From a virus: a DNA stretch of 28,677 bases. The DNA lies in the IMG/VR virus record IMGVR_UViG_3300025873_000030, positions 1 to 28,677 of that record. One strand, written 5' to 3'. The first letter of the stretch is position 1. Each line of letters begins with the position of its first letter. The position numbers and the translations under genes are program-made. The notes below the pieces were generated by a model. The model was not told the DNA's origin. It saw only the letters and a list, made by a program, of their open reading frames with translations, and ran no database searches. This document shows positions 7,897 through 17,100 of this stretch, piece by piece.

Positions 7897-9071
7897 TGAG
7901 AGCAGGAGCAATTATATATCCGTTACTAACGAATTATGCTGACCTTACAGCTTTAGTGCCATCGACTAAAATATTCGCTCTACGAGGCGAACAACCAACA
8001 GGAGGCCCATACATAGTATATAGAGAAATAAGCTCTGTACCATTAGACACGAAAGGAGACAGCATAAGTACAGGAGCAGACCCAAGATTAAAACAAAGGT
8101 CAATACTAGACACATCAAGAGTACAAATATCAGTATTTGCCGAAACATACCTGGAAGTAGAAAACATAGCAGTAGAAGTGAGAAATGCACTAGATAGAGA
8201 ATGGGGAGCAGTACCAACACCATACGATAATGATGTATCACTAGACTCCTGTGTTTATGAATCAGCTGTGGATGACTACGATGATGCATATGGAGGTCGA
8301 GGAATTTATATAAAGCACTTAGACTTTAAACTTAGAATAAATATACTACCACCACCAGCACCGTGGTCGAATCTTTATTCTATATTATTTGATGGAGTAG
8401 ATGATTATCTAAACCTTGGAGATAGCGATGTTTTCACATTCGGAAATAATCTAACAGACATCCCTTTTACTTTTTCATTATGGGCAAAAATAAATGAAGG
8501 AAGCCAAGCTCCACTATTTGCAAAATCAACATCACTAGCAAAAGAATATCACATACTAACAAGCTCCTCCGATTTATTAAGAATAAGACTATATGATAGC
8601 AGCACAGGAGGTTATATCCAAAGCCAAATGGATGCAGCAATCAGCACATCTGGATGGCATAATTATATTTTTACTTATGATGGATCTGGTAGTCAAACAG
8701 GAATAAAAATATATGTGGATGCAATCCTACCTGGACAAACACAATCTGTGAGTGGAAGCTATGTAGCAATGTGGAATACACCTACAGAATTAAGAATAGC
8801 CACATCCGAACAGAATAGTTTTTATTTAGATGGAAACATTGATGAGTTTGCATTATTTAATATAGAATTAACATCAACTCAAGTAACAGCAATTTATAAC
8901 AGTGGAACACCAACTGACCTATCAGCACATACAGGTCTAACAGGTTACTGGAGAATGGGAGACCCAACAGGGACATCTGCATACCCTTACATCCAAGACT
9001 TAAGCACAAACAACAATCAAGGAACAATGACTAATATGATAAGCTCGGACATAACAACGGATGTCCCTTAA
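7896..9071 (+). CDS. Tail completion protein (DUF3168-like) fused to a LamG lectin-like domain
   Basis: A 391-residue, two-part protein. Residues 1-150 resemble the tail completion/DUF3168 family: PLLTNYADLTALV, GPYIVYREIS, VQISVFAETYLEVENIAVEVRNALD and YIKHLDFKLRI. A Pro-rich linker, LPPPAPW (about 150-156), leads to residues about 160-385, a LamG/concanavalin-like beta-sandwich. Signature segments there are LFDGVDDYLNLG, FTFSLWAKI, WHNYIFTYDGSG, DGNIDEFALFNIELT and GYWRMGD. The fusion would place a carbohydrate- or surface-binding module at the neck or tail completion ring, like a collar whisker. Reading frame and codon use are continuous across the junction. Confidence 0.82.
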   Translation: MRAGAIIYPLLTNYADLTALVPSTKIFALRGEQPTGGPYIVYREISSVPLDTKGDSISTGADPRLKQRSILDTSRVQISVFAETYLEVENIAVEVRNALDREWGAVPTPYDNDVSLDSCVYESAVDDYDDAYGGRGIYIKHLDFKLRINILPPPAPWSNLYSILFDGVDDYLNLGDSDVFTFGNNLTDIPFTFSLWAKINEGSQAPLFAKSTSLAKEYHILTSSSDLLRIRLYDSSTGGYIQSQMDAAISTSGWHNYIFTYDGSGSQTGIKIYVDAILPGQTQSVSGSYVAMWNTPTELRIATSEQNSFYLDGNIDEFALFNIELTSTQVTAIYNSGTPTDLSAHTGLTGYWRMGDPTGTSAYPYIQDLSTNNNQGTMTNMISSDITTDVP

Positions 9072-9075
9072 TAAT

Positions 9076-9297
9076 ATGAAATATTGTATACTGCCAACAT
9101 TAGAAATCGATAATATAAACTTTGCAAAAGTGGTGGAGTTTAGAGATACGCTAAGATATAGCATTGATGGTTCAGAATTCATATTAAAATATGAAGGAAC
9201 AAAACCAGAAACACTTAAAGACTACACATCTTTAGATCATAAAGTAATAATAGAATTTATTAACAACCCAGCAAATGGCTGGATAAATATAGAATAA
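9076..9297 (+). CDS. Small unknown tail-region protein
   Basis: A 73-residue beta-rich protein (78 if the in-frame ATG at 9061 is used). The 9076 start is preferred because it lies just after the previous stop and begins with a hydrophobic MKYCILPTLEI strand. The segment RYSIDGSEFILKYEG suggests a small beta fold. No family is recognised. It overlaps the next gene by one base, so it is part of the tail operon. Confidence 0.6.
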   Translation: MKYCILPTLEIDNINFAKVVEFRDTLRYSIDGSEFILKYEGTKPETLKDYTSLDHKVIIEFINNPANGWINIE

Positions 9298-9485
9298 TGG
9301 ATATAACACTAACAAAAGAATATACCAGCCCACAGGGTCGAGTATTTCCTGCAGGAAGCAAACTAGCCTGCGATAATGAAACATACGAAAAATTACTAGC
9401 TATTGATGGATGTAAGCCAAAACCAGGAACAAAAAGAAAAGTGAAGGCAAAGAAAAAAATAGAAGAAAATGGCACTGATAAATAG
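9297..9485 (+). CDS. Small basic unknown protein, tail region
   Basis: A 62-residue protein. The N-terminal half (TLTKEYTSPQGRVFPAGSKL) looks like a small beta barrel, and the C-terminal half is rich in Lys and Gly. It overlaps the following gene by 17 bases. Similar short proteins are often found between neck and tail tube genes; no function can be assigned. Confidence 0.55.
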   Translation: MDITLTKEYTSPQGRVFPAGSKLACDNETYEKLLAIDGCKPKPGTKRKVKAKKKIEENGTDK

Positions 9486-9816
9486 TCAAACTATAATAGA
9501 AGGAGGGGACACCCCAACGCTCACTACATTAGAAGCGACATCTAATACTTTCTCAAATGGAGGAACAGAATTTATTATGATTAAAAATGATAGTGGCTCA
9601 AGTGTGACTGTGACTGTAACGGCTGTAACAACCTCAGTAGAAAATCCTATATATGGAGACTTAGAAAAAAACGATGCTACAACTGTAGTAGCAGATGGAA
9701 ATATAGCATTTATGGGGACATTTCCTGTCACAGCATATAACGGCACAGATGGAATCTGCACATTTACTGTTTCAGCACACGCAAGCGTTCGTGTGGGAAT
9801 TTTAACAATAGGATAA
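9469..9816 (+). CDS. Beta-rich structural protein, possible decoration or minor tail protein
   Basis: A 115-residue protein rich in Thr, Val, Ser and Gly, with alternating strands such as GGTEFIMIKNDSGSSVTVTV and FTVSAHASVRVGILTIG. This is an immunoglobulin-like or jelly-roll pattern seen in small virion surface proteins. No signal peptide or cysteines. The start overlaps the previous gene and the end shares one base with the first tail tube gene, so it belongs to the late structural set. Assignment as a virion protein is inference from composition and location. Confidence 0.6.
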   Translation: MALINSQTIIEGGDTPTLTTLEATSNTFSNGGTEFIMIKNDSGSSVTVTVTAVTTSVENPIYGDLEKNDATTVVADGNIAFMGTFPVTAYNGTDGICTFTVSAHASVRVGILTIG

Positions 9817-10247
9817 TGGCTTTAAATGGAATAGTTAATGGAACGGAATACCTACTCTACATAGGAGCATCAACTGTATTATTCGGCACAGCTGTCAGCT
9901 ATAGTGTAGAAATGGATACCAAAGATATATCTGCTAGGGAAACTTACAACTGGAAGAAAATACTACCAACAACTAGAAAATGGTCTATGGAGTTTGAAGG
10001 AAAACTAGCGTATAGATTAGTAGATGGAAGCACCCCAACAGGATATACATTTGATGAAATAATAACAGAATTTTATACAGGACAAAATAAGCAGTTTATA
10101 ATGGTAACACCACTACTCTCTGGAGCTAGAGCCTGGGGTGGTTTTGCCTTTTTATCATCAGCATCGATAGAAGGACCAAATGAAGACAATACAACATTTA
10201 ATCTAAGTTTTACTGGAATAAATGAATTAGTACAATCAACAACATAA
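9816..10247 (+). CDS. Tail tube protein, copy 1 (TP901-1-like family)
   Basis: A 143-residue protein with the major tail protein pattern. It starts with GIVNGTEYLLYIG, has KWSMEFEGKLAY in the middle and ends with FLSSASIEGPNEDNTTFNLSFTG.NELVQ. Tail tube proteins stack as hexameric rings around the tape measure. It is clearly a paralogue of the next gene: same length, same NGT start motif, EG motif and PNED/ELVQ ending. It could be a minor tube, terminator or initiator ring; which copy builds most of the tail cannot be told from sequence alone. Confidence 0.8.
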   Translation: MALNGIVNGTEYLLYIGASTVLFGTAVSYSVEMDTKDISARETYNWKKILPTTRKWSMEFEGKLAYRLVDGSTPTGYTFDEIITEFYTGQNKQFIMVTPLLSGARAWGGFAFLSSASIEGPNEDNTTFNLSFTGINELVQSTT

Positions 10248-10310
10248 CAAAGATACAAGATAACTGAAAACTAATAAAAAAAAATAATAAACTAAAAAAA
10301 ATTAAAAATT

Positions 10311-10742
10311 ATGGCTACAGATGGAGTAATCAACGGTACAAAATTTGGAGTTTATGTAGCAGGCACTAAAGTTGCTTACGCTACCTCAGCTTCGATATCA
10401 ATGAATCACAACCTCAGAGACACAAGCACAAAAGACTCTGGTGGATGGAGAGACCAACTAGAAGGACAAAGAGACTGGGAAGTTTCAGTAGAAGGAATGT
10501 TAATATTTACAAACTTAGATGGATCGGCTATAGCAGGCCTGACAGCTAATGAGTTATACAGCACATACATCTACGCTAGAACACAATTTGAATTGAAATT
10601 CTCTACAGAAGTAACAGGAGACATCAAGTGGACTGGTCAAGCATTCCTAACATCTTTAAGTGCAGACACACCAAATGAAGACTCGAGTACTTGGAGTGGA
10701 TCGTTCAGTGGAACTGGAGAATTAGTACAAGCAGCATCATAA
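10311..10742 (+). CDS. Tail tube protein, copy 2 (TP901-1-like family; likely the major copy)
   Basis: A 143-residue paralogue of the preceding gene, with GVINGTKFGVYVAG, DWEVSVEGMLIF, FLTSLSADTPNEDSSTWSGSF and GTGELVQ. Unlike most genes here it has its own 63-base A-rich leader and is followed by a strong hairpin, features shared only with highly expressed genes such as the capsid gene. I therefore favour it as the major tail tube protein, but this is inference. Confidence 0.83.
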   Translation: MATDGVINGTKFGVYVAGTKVAYATSASISMNHNLRDTSTKDSGGWRDQLEGQRDWEVSVEGMLIFTNLDGSAIAGLTANELYSTYIYARTQFELKFSTEVTGDIKWTGQAFLTSLSADTPNEDSSTWSGSFSGTGELVQAAS

Positions 10743-10757
10743 CAACAATAGAGTAAA

Positions 10758-10796
10758 CCCTGGCTACCTTTTTATTTGTTAAAGGGGTGGCTGGGG
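10758..10796 (+). terminator. Large hairpin after the second tail tube gene
   Basis: CCCTGGCTACCTTT (10758-10771) pairs with AAAGGGGTGGCTGGGG (10781-10796) through G-C, A-T and some G-T pairs, with a two-base bulge and a nine-base loop. The sequence after it is A-rich rather than T-rich, so it may be a partial terminator or an RNA-stability element rather than a full stop. Confidence 0.6.
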
Positions 10797-10833
10797 AAAA
10801 CTCTTAAAATTAACCTTTAACAAAATAAAGAAA

Positions 10834-11190
10834 ATGACATACGAAATAGTAAAAATAGCTAACAAAAATTATCCTGTATTTTTTGGCTTTAACGGACTAA
10901 GAAAATATTGTGCAGCAACAGGAACATCGCTAAACAAACTAATGAATCTAGGACAGGATATGACCCTGGACCAAGCTCTACAATTAGTATTAGTAGGAAT
11001 CGAAGAAGGGTGCAGAAAATCATCTCAAGATTTCGACCTTACGATAGATGAATTAAGCGATTTATTAGACTCAGATATGGGAGGCCTTACTAGAGCCTTA
11101 GAAATATTCGGAGAACATATGGGACACAATATAGGAGGCCAGGAAGACACATCAAAAAAAAAGGCAAAAAAGAAAAGAGTGAAGAAATAA
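10834..11190 (+). CDS. Tail assembly chaperone, short form (gpG-like)
   Basis: A 118-residue protein directly before the tape measure gene region. It is helical, with NYPVFFGFNGLRKYCAATG and DQALQLVLVGIEEGCRKSSQDFDLTIDELSDLLD, the common pattern of gpG-type tail chaperones in siphoviruses. These coat the tape measure protein before tube polymerisation and are not in the virion. The C-terminal Lys-rich end is encoded by a run of A residues containing two dnaX-type slippery heptamers. A fraction of ribosomes is predicted to shift to -1 and make the longer G-T fusion. Confidence 0.82.
   Translation: MTYEIVKIANKNYPVFFGFNGLRKYCAATGTSLNKLMNLGQDMTLDQALQLVLVGIEEGCRKSSQDFDLTIDELSDLLDSDMGGLTRALEIFGEHMGHNIGGQEDTSKKKAKKKRVKK
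11157..11172 (+). promoter_or_regulatory. Programmed -1 ribosomal frameshift site (two A_AAA_AAG heptamers)
   Basis: A_AAA_AAG occurs at 11157-11163 and again at 11166-11172, both in the correct register of the chaperone frame (codons at 11158/11161 and 11167/11170). A_AAA_AAG is the E. coli dnaX slippery sequence. After a -1 slip the frame stays open from 11163 to the stop at 11520-11522. A purine-rich AGGAAG (11141-11146) lies 10 bases upstream, the spacing of the dnaX stimulator, though Bacteroidota may not use it. No strong downstream stem was seen. Confidence 0.82.
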
Positions 11191-11522
11191 CTTTTGATAT
11201 ATTAGAACAAATAGCATTCGGAGAATTAAATATGAGCTTAGAACAATTTTATAATATGTGCCCTCGCAATTTTTACAATGCTCAGATTGGAAGCAAAAAG
11301 CTGTACGAACAAAACCAACAAGCAGAATGGGAGCGAGCAAGATGGATGGCTTGCGTTATTATTAATCCACACTTAAAAAGAGGAATAGATCCTAAAAAAA
11401 TTACTACATTCCCCTGGGAAAAAGTAATAAAAACGACTGCACAAAAGAAGCACGATATAGAAAAGATTATAAGAGACTCCGACTACGATGACCAAATACA
11501 AAAACTAAAAGAAAATGCCTAA
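11163..11522 (+). CDS. Tail assembly chaperone, -1 frame extension (T part of G-T fusion)
   Basis: This is the -1 frame region expressed by frameshifting from the preceding gene, giving a fusion of about 229 residues from 10834 to 11522. The junction would read KK-GKKEKSEEITFDILEQIAFGELN and continue into MSLEQFYNMCPRNFYNA. The in-frame ATG at 11232 could allow separate translation of 96 residues, but the T parts of such chaperones are normally made only as fusions. LEQFYNMCPRNFYNAQIG and EWERARWMACVII are typical of the T domain, which binds the tape measure. The end overlaps the tape measure start by eight bases. Confidence 0.8.
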   Translation, partial: GKKEKSEEITFDILEQIAFGELNMSLEQFYNMCPRNFYNAQIGSKKLYEQNQQAEWERARWMACVIINPHLKRGIDPKKITTFPWEKVIKTTAQKKHDIEKIIRDSDYDDQIQKLKENA

Positions 11523-14172
11523 AAAAGCCCTCGCTTCCTTAAATGTAGTAATCAACGCAGTTACATCTCCACTTTTTAAAGGATTAGCAATAGCCCAAAA
11601 ACGAATGGTAGCATTCGGTACGAAAATGAAAGCTATAGGTAGAAGTATATCTATGAGCTTCACTCTACCATTTGCAATGATAGGAGTAGCTGGAGCTAAA
11701 ATGGCTATTGATTTCGAAAAGAATATGACCAAGATAAATACCCTGGTCGGTATTTCAGCGAAGGAAGTCAATATAATGGGAAAAGAGGTTATGAAACTAT
11801 CTGGCGAAACAGCACAAGCACCAGCTGACCTAGCCGAGGGTTTATTCTTTTTAACATCTGCAGGACTTAAAGGTGCGAATGCAATGTCAACCCTGGAGCA
11901 AGTGTCAAAAGGTGTAGCGATAGGACTAGGGGAACAAGCTGACCTTGCTAAAGTAGCTGCAGCTGCTCAGAACGCATATGGGGAGGAAAATCTATCAGCT
12001 TCAAAAGCCCTGGATATTTTCGGAGGAATGGTAAAGACTGGTATGTTTGAAGCATCAGACCTGGCTGGAGTACTTGGAACGCAACTCGGACTAGCTGCTA
12101 ATTTAAATATCTCATTTGAAGAACTCGGTGCGATGATTTCTACATACACCAAAACTACTGGAGATGCTAACGCAGCTACCACAGGACTGGGTGGAATTAT
12201 GATGTCATTCGCTAAAATTACTCCAAAGCAGGAAGCAGCCCTAGAAAGTGTAGGAATGTCAGTAGATGGATTAAGGGAAAAGATAGGAAGCCAAGGATTA
12301 CAGTCGACATTAATAGAAATGCAAGAGGCATTTGCAACTAACAATGTCGACCTATCAGAATTTTTTAGTAAAAGCCAAGCATTAAAAGGGGTGCTAGGTG
12401 TACTTGGAAATCAAACCGAAACATACAAAGCTGTACTTGATGATTTACACCAATCTACTGGGTTTGTAGATGAAGGCTTTGAAACAGTCAGCCAAACTGC
12501 AGGGTTTAAAATGCAGAAGTCTTTTAATAATTTAAAGAACGCTGCAATGGAACTGGGTGCGATGTTGATGCCAGTATTTGCTGCACTAGTTGATGGAGCT
12601 ACAAAAATAGCGAAAGGGTTTACATCTTTAGATGGAGGAACTAAAAAACTAATAGCTGGAGCAGCAGCTGTATTAGCTTTATCTGGACCATTAATGACAC
12701 TGGCTGGTGGTTTAGTTTCAGCTTTAGGAATGGTACTATCTCCGATAGGATTAGTAGTAGTAGCTTTAGGTGCAATTTTTTATGTAGTTTATAATAACTG
12801 GGGAACGGTAAAAGGATATCTGGTGGAATTTGTAAATTATTTTATAACGCTTTATAATGAAAGTACACTTTTCAGAGGAGCAATTCAATATGTCATTTTT
12901 ACTTTAAAAACAGTATTAGCTTATGCAATATTTTGGGGTAAAAGTGTAGTTGATATTTTTGTAGCGATGAAGAATTCAGCAATGAAAATACTGGGTGGAA
13001 TAGGAGATATTATACTGGGAATATTTACATTTGATAAATCAAAAATAGCTGATGGGTTTAAAAAAGCAACATCTGGAATAGGAGATACTATAGCCGAAGC
13101 ATTCGATGGAATATCTGAAAATGCTAAAGAGTTTGGAGATAAAACGGCTCAAAACTTTGCTGATGGAGTAGAAGCGACAATGAATGCTAGACCCCTAGAA
13201 ATGATAACAGAAGAAGACATCCAAGGGACAGTAGATAATGTGAGCAACTGGTTTACAGATAAACTAGGAAAAGTAAAAGATAAACTAAAAGGCTTTATGG
13301 GTGGCTCTAGTTTACTCGTACCAGAAGGAGGAGGTGGAGGAGGTGGAGGAGAAGGAGGAGGTGGAGGTGGAGGTGGAGATGATGGCACTGCAGCATTAAA
13401 TAAATCGATAGCAAAGAAAAAGTCAGCATTACAGGAATACCTAGAATGGGCAAAAGAAGGATATGGAGAATTAGCTGATAAAGTGGGTGAAGTATGGGGA
13501 AACATAAGCCAAGTAGCTGGAGCTGCTCTATCTGGAATAGGTAATATGTTTGCTGCAGAACACGAAAAACAAACGGCTATACTAGACAACGAACAAACAG
13601 CAAGCGATGAAAGGTTCTCAAAAGATATGGAGCGTGAACTCTTAGGAGTGGAGAATTCTAAAATGACTGAAGAACAAAAAAAATCAGCAATAAAAAAGAT
13701 AGAAGACAAATATGCCCAAAAGAAGGCACAAGCAGATGAAAAGATAGATGCTAAAAGAAAAGCCCTAGAACTTAAACAAGCGAAGCGAGACAAAGCAATG
13801 AAAATAGCAAGTGCAATAATGGGAACGGCACAAGCAATAGTAAATGCTTTAGCACAAGGAGGACCAATAGCAGGACCAATTCTAGCAGGATTAATGGCTG
13901 GACTTGGAGCAGCTCAAATAGCTACGATAGCATCTACACCACTACCTATGGCCTCTGGAGGAATTGTATACGGACCAACCAACGCATTAGTAGGAGAATA
14001 TGCAGGAGCTCAGAATGACCCAGAAGTAGTAGCACCACTATCCAAATTAAAAAATATGCTAGGAAACCAACAGCAAATGAATGTAGCATTAAATGTAGGT
14101 GGAGTATTAAAAGGCGAAGACATATTCCTAGCAAATGAAGACACAGGAACAAATAGACAAAGATATATATAA
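11515..14172 (+). CDS. Tape measure protein (TP901 core family)
   Basis: An 885-residue protein setting tail length. Residues about 65-330 match the TP901 tape measure core: DFEKNMTKINTLVGIS, QAPADLAEGLFFLTSAGL, AAAAQNAYG and TTGLGGIMMSFAKITP. Hydrophobic segments (about 380-430) are probably membrane-interacting at DNA ejection. A glycine tract (about 605-623) is followed by a charged helix (KIEDKYAQKKAQADEKID) and the common C-terminal motif MASGGIVYGPTNALVGEYAG. Residue count predicts a tail of roughly 130 nm by the usual 1.5 angstroms per residue rule. It overlaps the chaperone by eight bases and the next gene by one. Confidence 0.93.
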   Translation: MPKKALASLNVVINAVTSPLFKGLAIAQKRMVAFGTKMKAIGRSISMSFTLPFAMIGVAGAKMAIDFEKNMTKINTLVGISAKEVNIMGKEVMKLSGETAQAPADLAEGLFFLTSAGLKGANAMSTLEQVSKGVAIGLGEQADLAKVAAAAQNAYGEENLSASKALDIFGGMVKTGMFEASDLAGVLGTQLGLAANLNISFEELGAMISTYTKTTGDANAATTGLGGIMMSFAKITPKQEAALESVGMSVDGLREKIGSQGLQSTLIEMQEAFATNNVDLSEFFSKSQALKGVLGVLGNQTETYKAVLDDLHQSTGFVDEGFETVSQTAGFKMQKSFNNLKNAAMELGAMLMPVFAALVDGATKIAKGFTSLDGGTKKLIAGAAAVLALSGPLMTLAGGLVSALGMVLSPIGLVVVALGAIFYVVYNNWGTVKGYLVEFVNYFITLYNESTLFRGAIQYVIFTLKTVLAYAIFWGKSVVDIFVAMKNSAMKILGGIGDIILGIFTFDKSKIADGFKKATSGIGDTIAEAFDGISENAKEFGDKTAQNFADGVEATMNARPLEMITEEDIQGTVDNVSNWFTDKLGKVKDKLKGFMGGSSLLVPEGGGGGGGGEGGGGGGGGDDGTAALNKSIAKKKSALQEYLEWAKEGYGELADKVGEVWGNISQVAGAALSGIGNMFAAEHEKQTAILDNEQTASDERFSKDMERELLGVENSKMTEEQKKSAIKKIEDKYAQKKAQADEKIDAKRKALELKQAKRDKAMKIASAIMGTAQAIVNALAQGGPIAGPILAGLMAGLGAAQIATIASTPLPMASGGIVYGPTNALVGEYAGAQNDPEVVAPLSKLKNMLGNQQQMNVALNVGGVLKGEDIFLANEDTGTNRQRYI
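13327..13378 (+). repeat. GGA/GGT trinucleotide repeat encoding a glycine tract
   Basis: A run of GGA and GGT codons, interrupted once by GAA, encodes a nearly uninterrupted poly-glycine stretch in the tape measure protein. Such a repeat is prone to slippage. The opposite strand of this region shows only a spurious Pro-rich reading frame. Confidence 0.85.
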
Positions 14173-17100
14173 TGGCATTTAACAGAACTTATTATTTTGA
14201 TATAAAATCTCTAAAGGGTATGCACTACCGACTCGAAATTTATGATGATATAGCTAGTGGAACTTATATGGATAAAGAGGGAACGCTAGGTGGAGGTGGA
14301 ATAAAAATAAAATACGGAAGTGAAGGGTCTAAAATGTTTGCACCTTTGAAACCTTCTACATTGACATTAGAGATGATGGTCACTGACACGAATTCTTCAA
14401 ATTATATAAAAGAATTAAAAACAAATAGACAGGAGCGAGATGTTTATGTAGCCCTTTATAGACAATGGGTAAGTGGCACAGACAATCCAACAGCAGGACC
14501 AATCTGGGGTGGGTATTTATTGATGGATTTGTCAGCTGACCCAGATGAATCAATGCCGTATAACATAAAACTAAAATGCATCGATGGACTAGCATCGCTT
14601 AAACATTATGATTTTATACCAGACACCCTGGACCAAACACCAGAAGGACTATATGATGTAGAGGACACCTACATAGCACCAGATATGGTGCTGTATAGAA
14701 GTTTTAAAAATTTAATATCTATCTGTTTAAGTAAAAGTGGGTATTTTTCAACTCCCCAAGGGAACACAGCTGAACCACAAATCGTAACAGCCGTGAATTG
14801 GTATAATGGAGAAATGGCAAACACCACAGTAGACCCACTAGCAACGACAAGGTGTAAACCTAATATATTTTATGAAACGGAATCGCAATCCGATGATACA
14901 ATAAAATACAAAGCAATGAACTGCTACGATGTTATAGTGGCGATTTGCAAAGCCTGGGGAATGCGATGTTTTCTCTGGAAAAATAAATGGTATTTTGTGC
15001 AAATAAATCAATGGGAAGTGGACCAATCTGGGAATTATTCAAACCCAGATGATATTGATATTTATAAATATAATATGGCTGGAGTTTTTCAATCCACCAG
15101 CGACACTATAGAAAACTGGTGGAGTACTTATCAATTATATGTAGATAATACACAGGCAGCTCCAAATGTAAAAAATTATAAATTAGCAGGAGGACAATAC
15201 GGAACGCTTCCAGCGTTCAAAAAAGTGACTGTAGACTTTTTAAATGTGGATAATTTCAACTCATTTACAGCATTCCCACCAATACCACTAACAAGCTCAA
15301 TAGGACCTCCAATATCTACATCACAAAATTACGAATTTACATCGCTGGGGAATTTTACATTTGATGGAACAACAGATCAAGCATTTTATCAAAGAATTTA
15401 TATAGCTTTAACAAACAACTCAATGGAAGCTGGGGACTTTTCAACCGAATGGTGTATGGTAGCTCGGGAAACAGGTACAGGAACAAATACAATTAATACA
15501 GAACCATATGTAAATGGCTGGGAATATTTTTTAAATTTCGATTATATTAATAATGTCCACGAATGGGTTATAACCGTAGCCTTAACTTGGGCTGCCTGGC
15601 CTTGTATGGGAACATACCCAATAGTACCAGGAAACCAAACAATAGACCTCACTACAGGAACACCCTACCAATTCCCTACATTTCCTGCTTCAATTTTTAC
15701 AGCTGGAGACTGGGAGATAGGATATTATGTAAGGTCTACATTAACAGGAACTACAACTAACTGGAGTGGCCACGGAAGGTTTAATCCAACTGTAGCTAAT
15801 CCAAATACAAACCCTTGGGATTATGATATCGCATACCAAAATGTAGCATACGGCTATGGGATAGGTTCTTCTGAATTCGCACCAATTATAAGTGGAGCTG
15901 TGGGGTCTTACTCAACTTTGACATCGCTAGTGCAAACAGGAGATGACACTGCAAATGAAACAGTAAAAGATGTATTATTTGGCGATGGCTTCGGAGGAAG
16001 GGGAACGGTTCAGATTTACACAGGAACAGTGTGGAAGAACTCAGATGCATCTGGAATCTGGGGAAAAGATACATTAACAGGAAACAACTCAATGGCTCAA
16101 CAATTAGCTGAGGACATATTCTCAGCACAATCTAAAAGCCTTGTAGAATTTAATGTATCAACAACAATAAACCCTACTCATTCTATATATTACCACGATG
16201 GCTCAACAAACAAGCCACAATTTATGTGTCCATTTACTAAAATTGTAACACCATCAGATATACAAAGCAACACTCCACTAAGAAAATATATAATGCATAC
16301 AGGAGAATGGAATCCAATACAGGAAACCTGGAAGTGGAAACTTTACGAGCAGATGCAAAGCCTAGGCTCTACAACAACTACAACTACAACAACTGGTGGA
16401 TTAAATAGTGGAAACACAGGAGGAGCAGGAACACCAGCACCTGGAGGTGGTTCATCAGCAAAAATGGGAAACCCAGCTGCAAACAATACACTAAATACTA
16501 AGTTTTTACAAGACCAACAAATAGCACCAATAACAACGATAACAGAAGAACAATACATAGTAGTAACTGGCGAGACAGGAACATACGAACAAACCATAAC
16601 ATCGCTCAAAGTTAATGCATTAGAAGAAGTTATAAGTGAAGGAGATAAATTTATATTACAAACACAATCTGTAGATACATCAAATGCTCCAGGAAATAGA
16701 ATAGAATTTGAAGCATCATCCAGAGCAACCCCTGGAGCAACAACAATACTAGTAACCTCTCAAACAATATATCAAAATATTTTAATAGGAGACACGATAA
16801 CATTTAATACCAGCAACCTATTAAGCCAATACCAAAACAAGACCGAAGGAACAATAGCAGGCTTTGATATAGATGATAACGGAATAACAAAAGGTGGAGT
16901 AGAAATAACAGGCTGGCTAGACTCAGATACAATGGCTGGAGCAACAGCTAACAATGTACCTACAGCCGAAAGTGTGAAAGCCTATGTGGATGCATCAAGT
17001 GGAGGAGGAGGAACAGCTCTCTCGGTTTTCTCAATGCTAACTTGTAACACTACAACTATAACATCAGCAACAAATGGAGAAGGAAGTGCAGAAGTTATGA

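Noticed and set aside
13149-13793. A 214-residue minus-strand frame with a Pro-rich stretch
   Set aside because: It is the complement of the glycine-tract region of the tape measure gene, with low-complexity sequence and no neighbours on that strand.
15563-15760. A 65-residue + strand frame inside the tail-tip gene
   Set aside because: It is an out-of-frame shadow with unusual codon use and no independent start signal.
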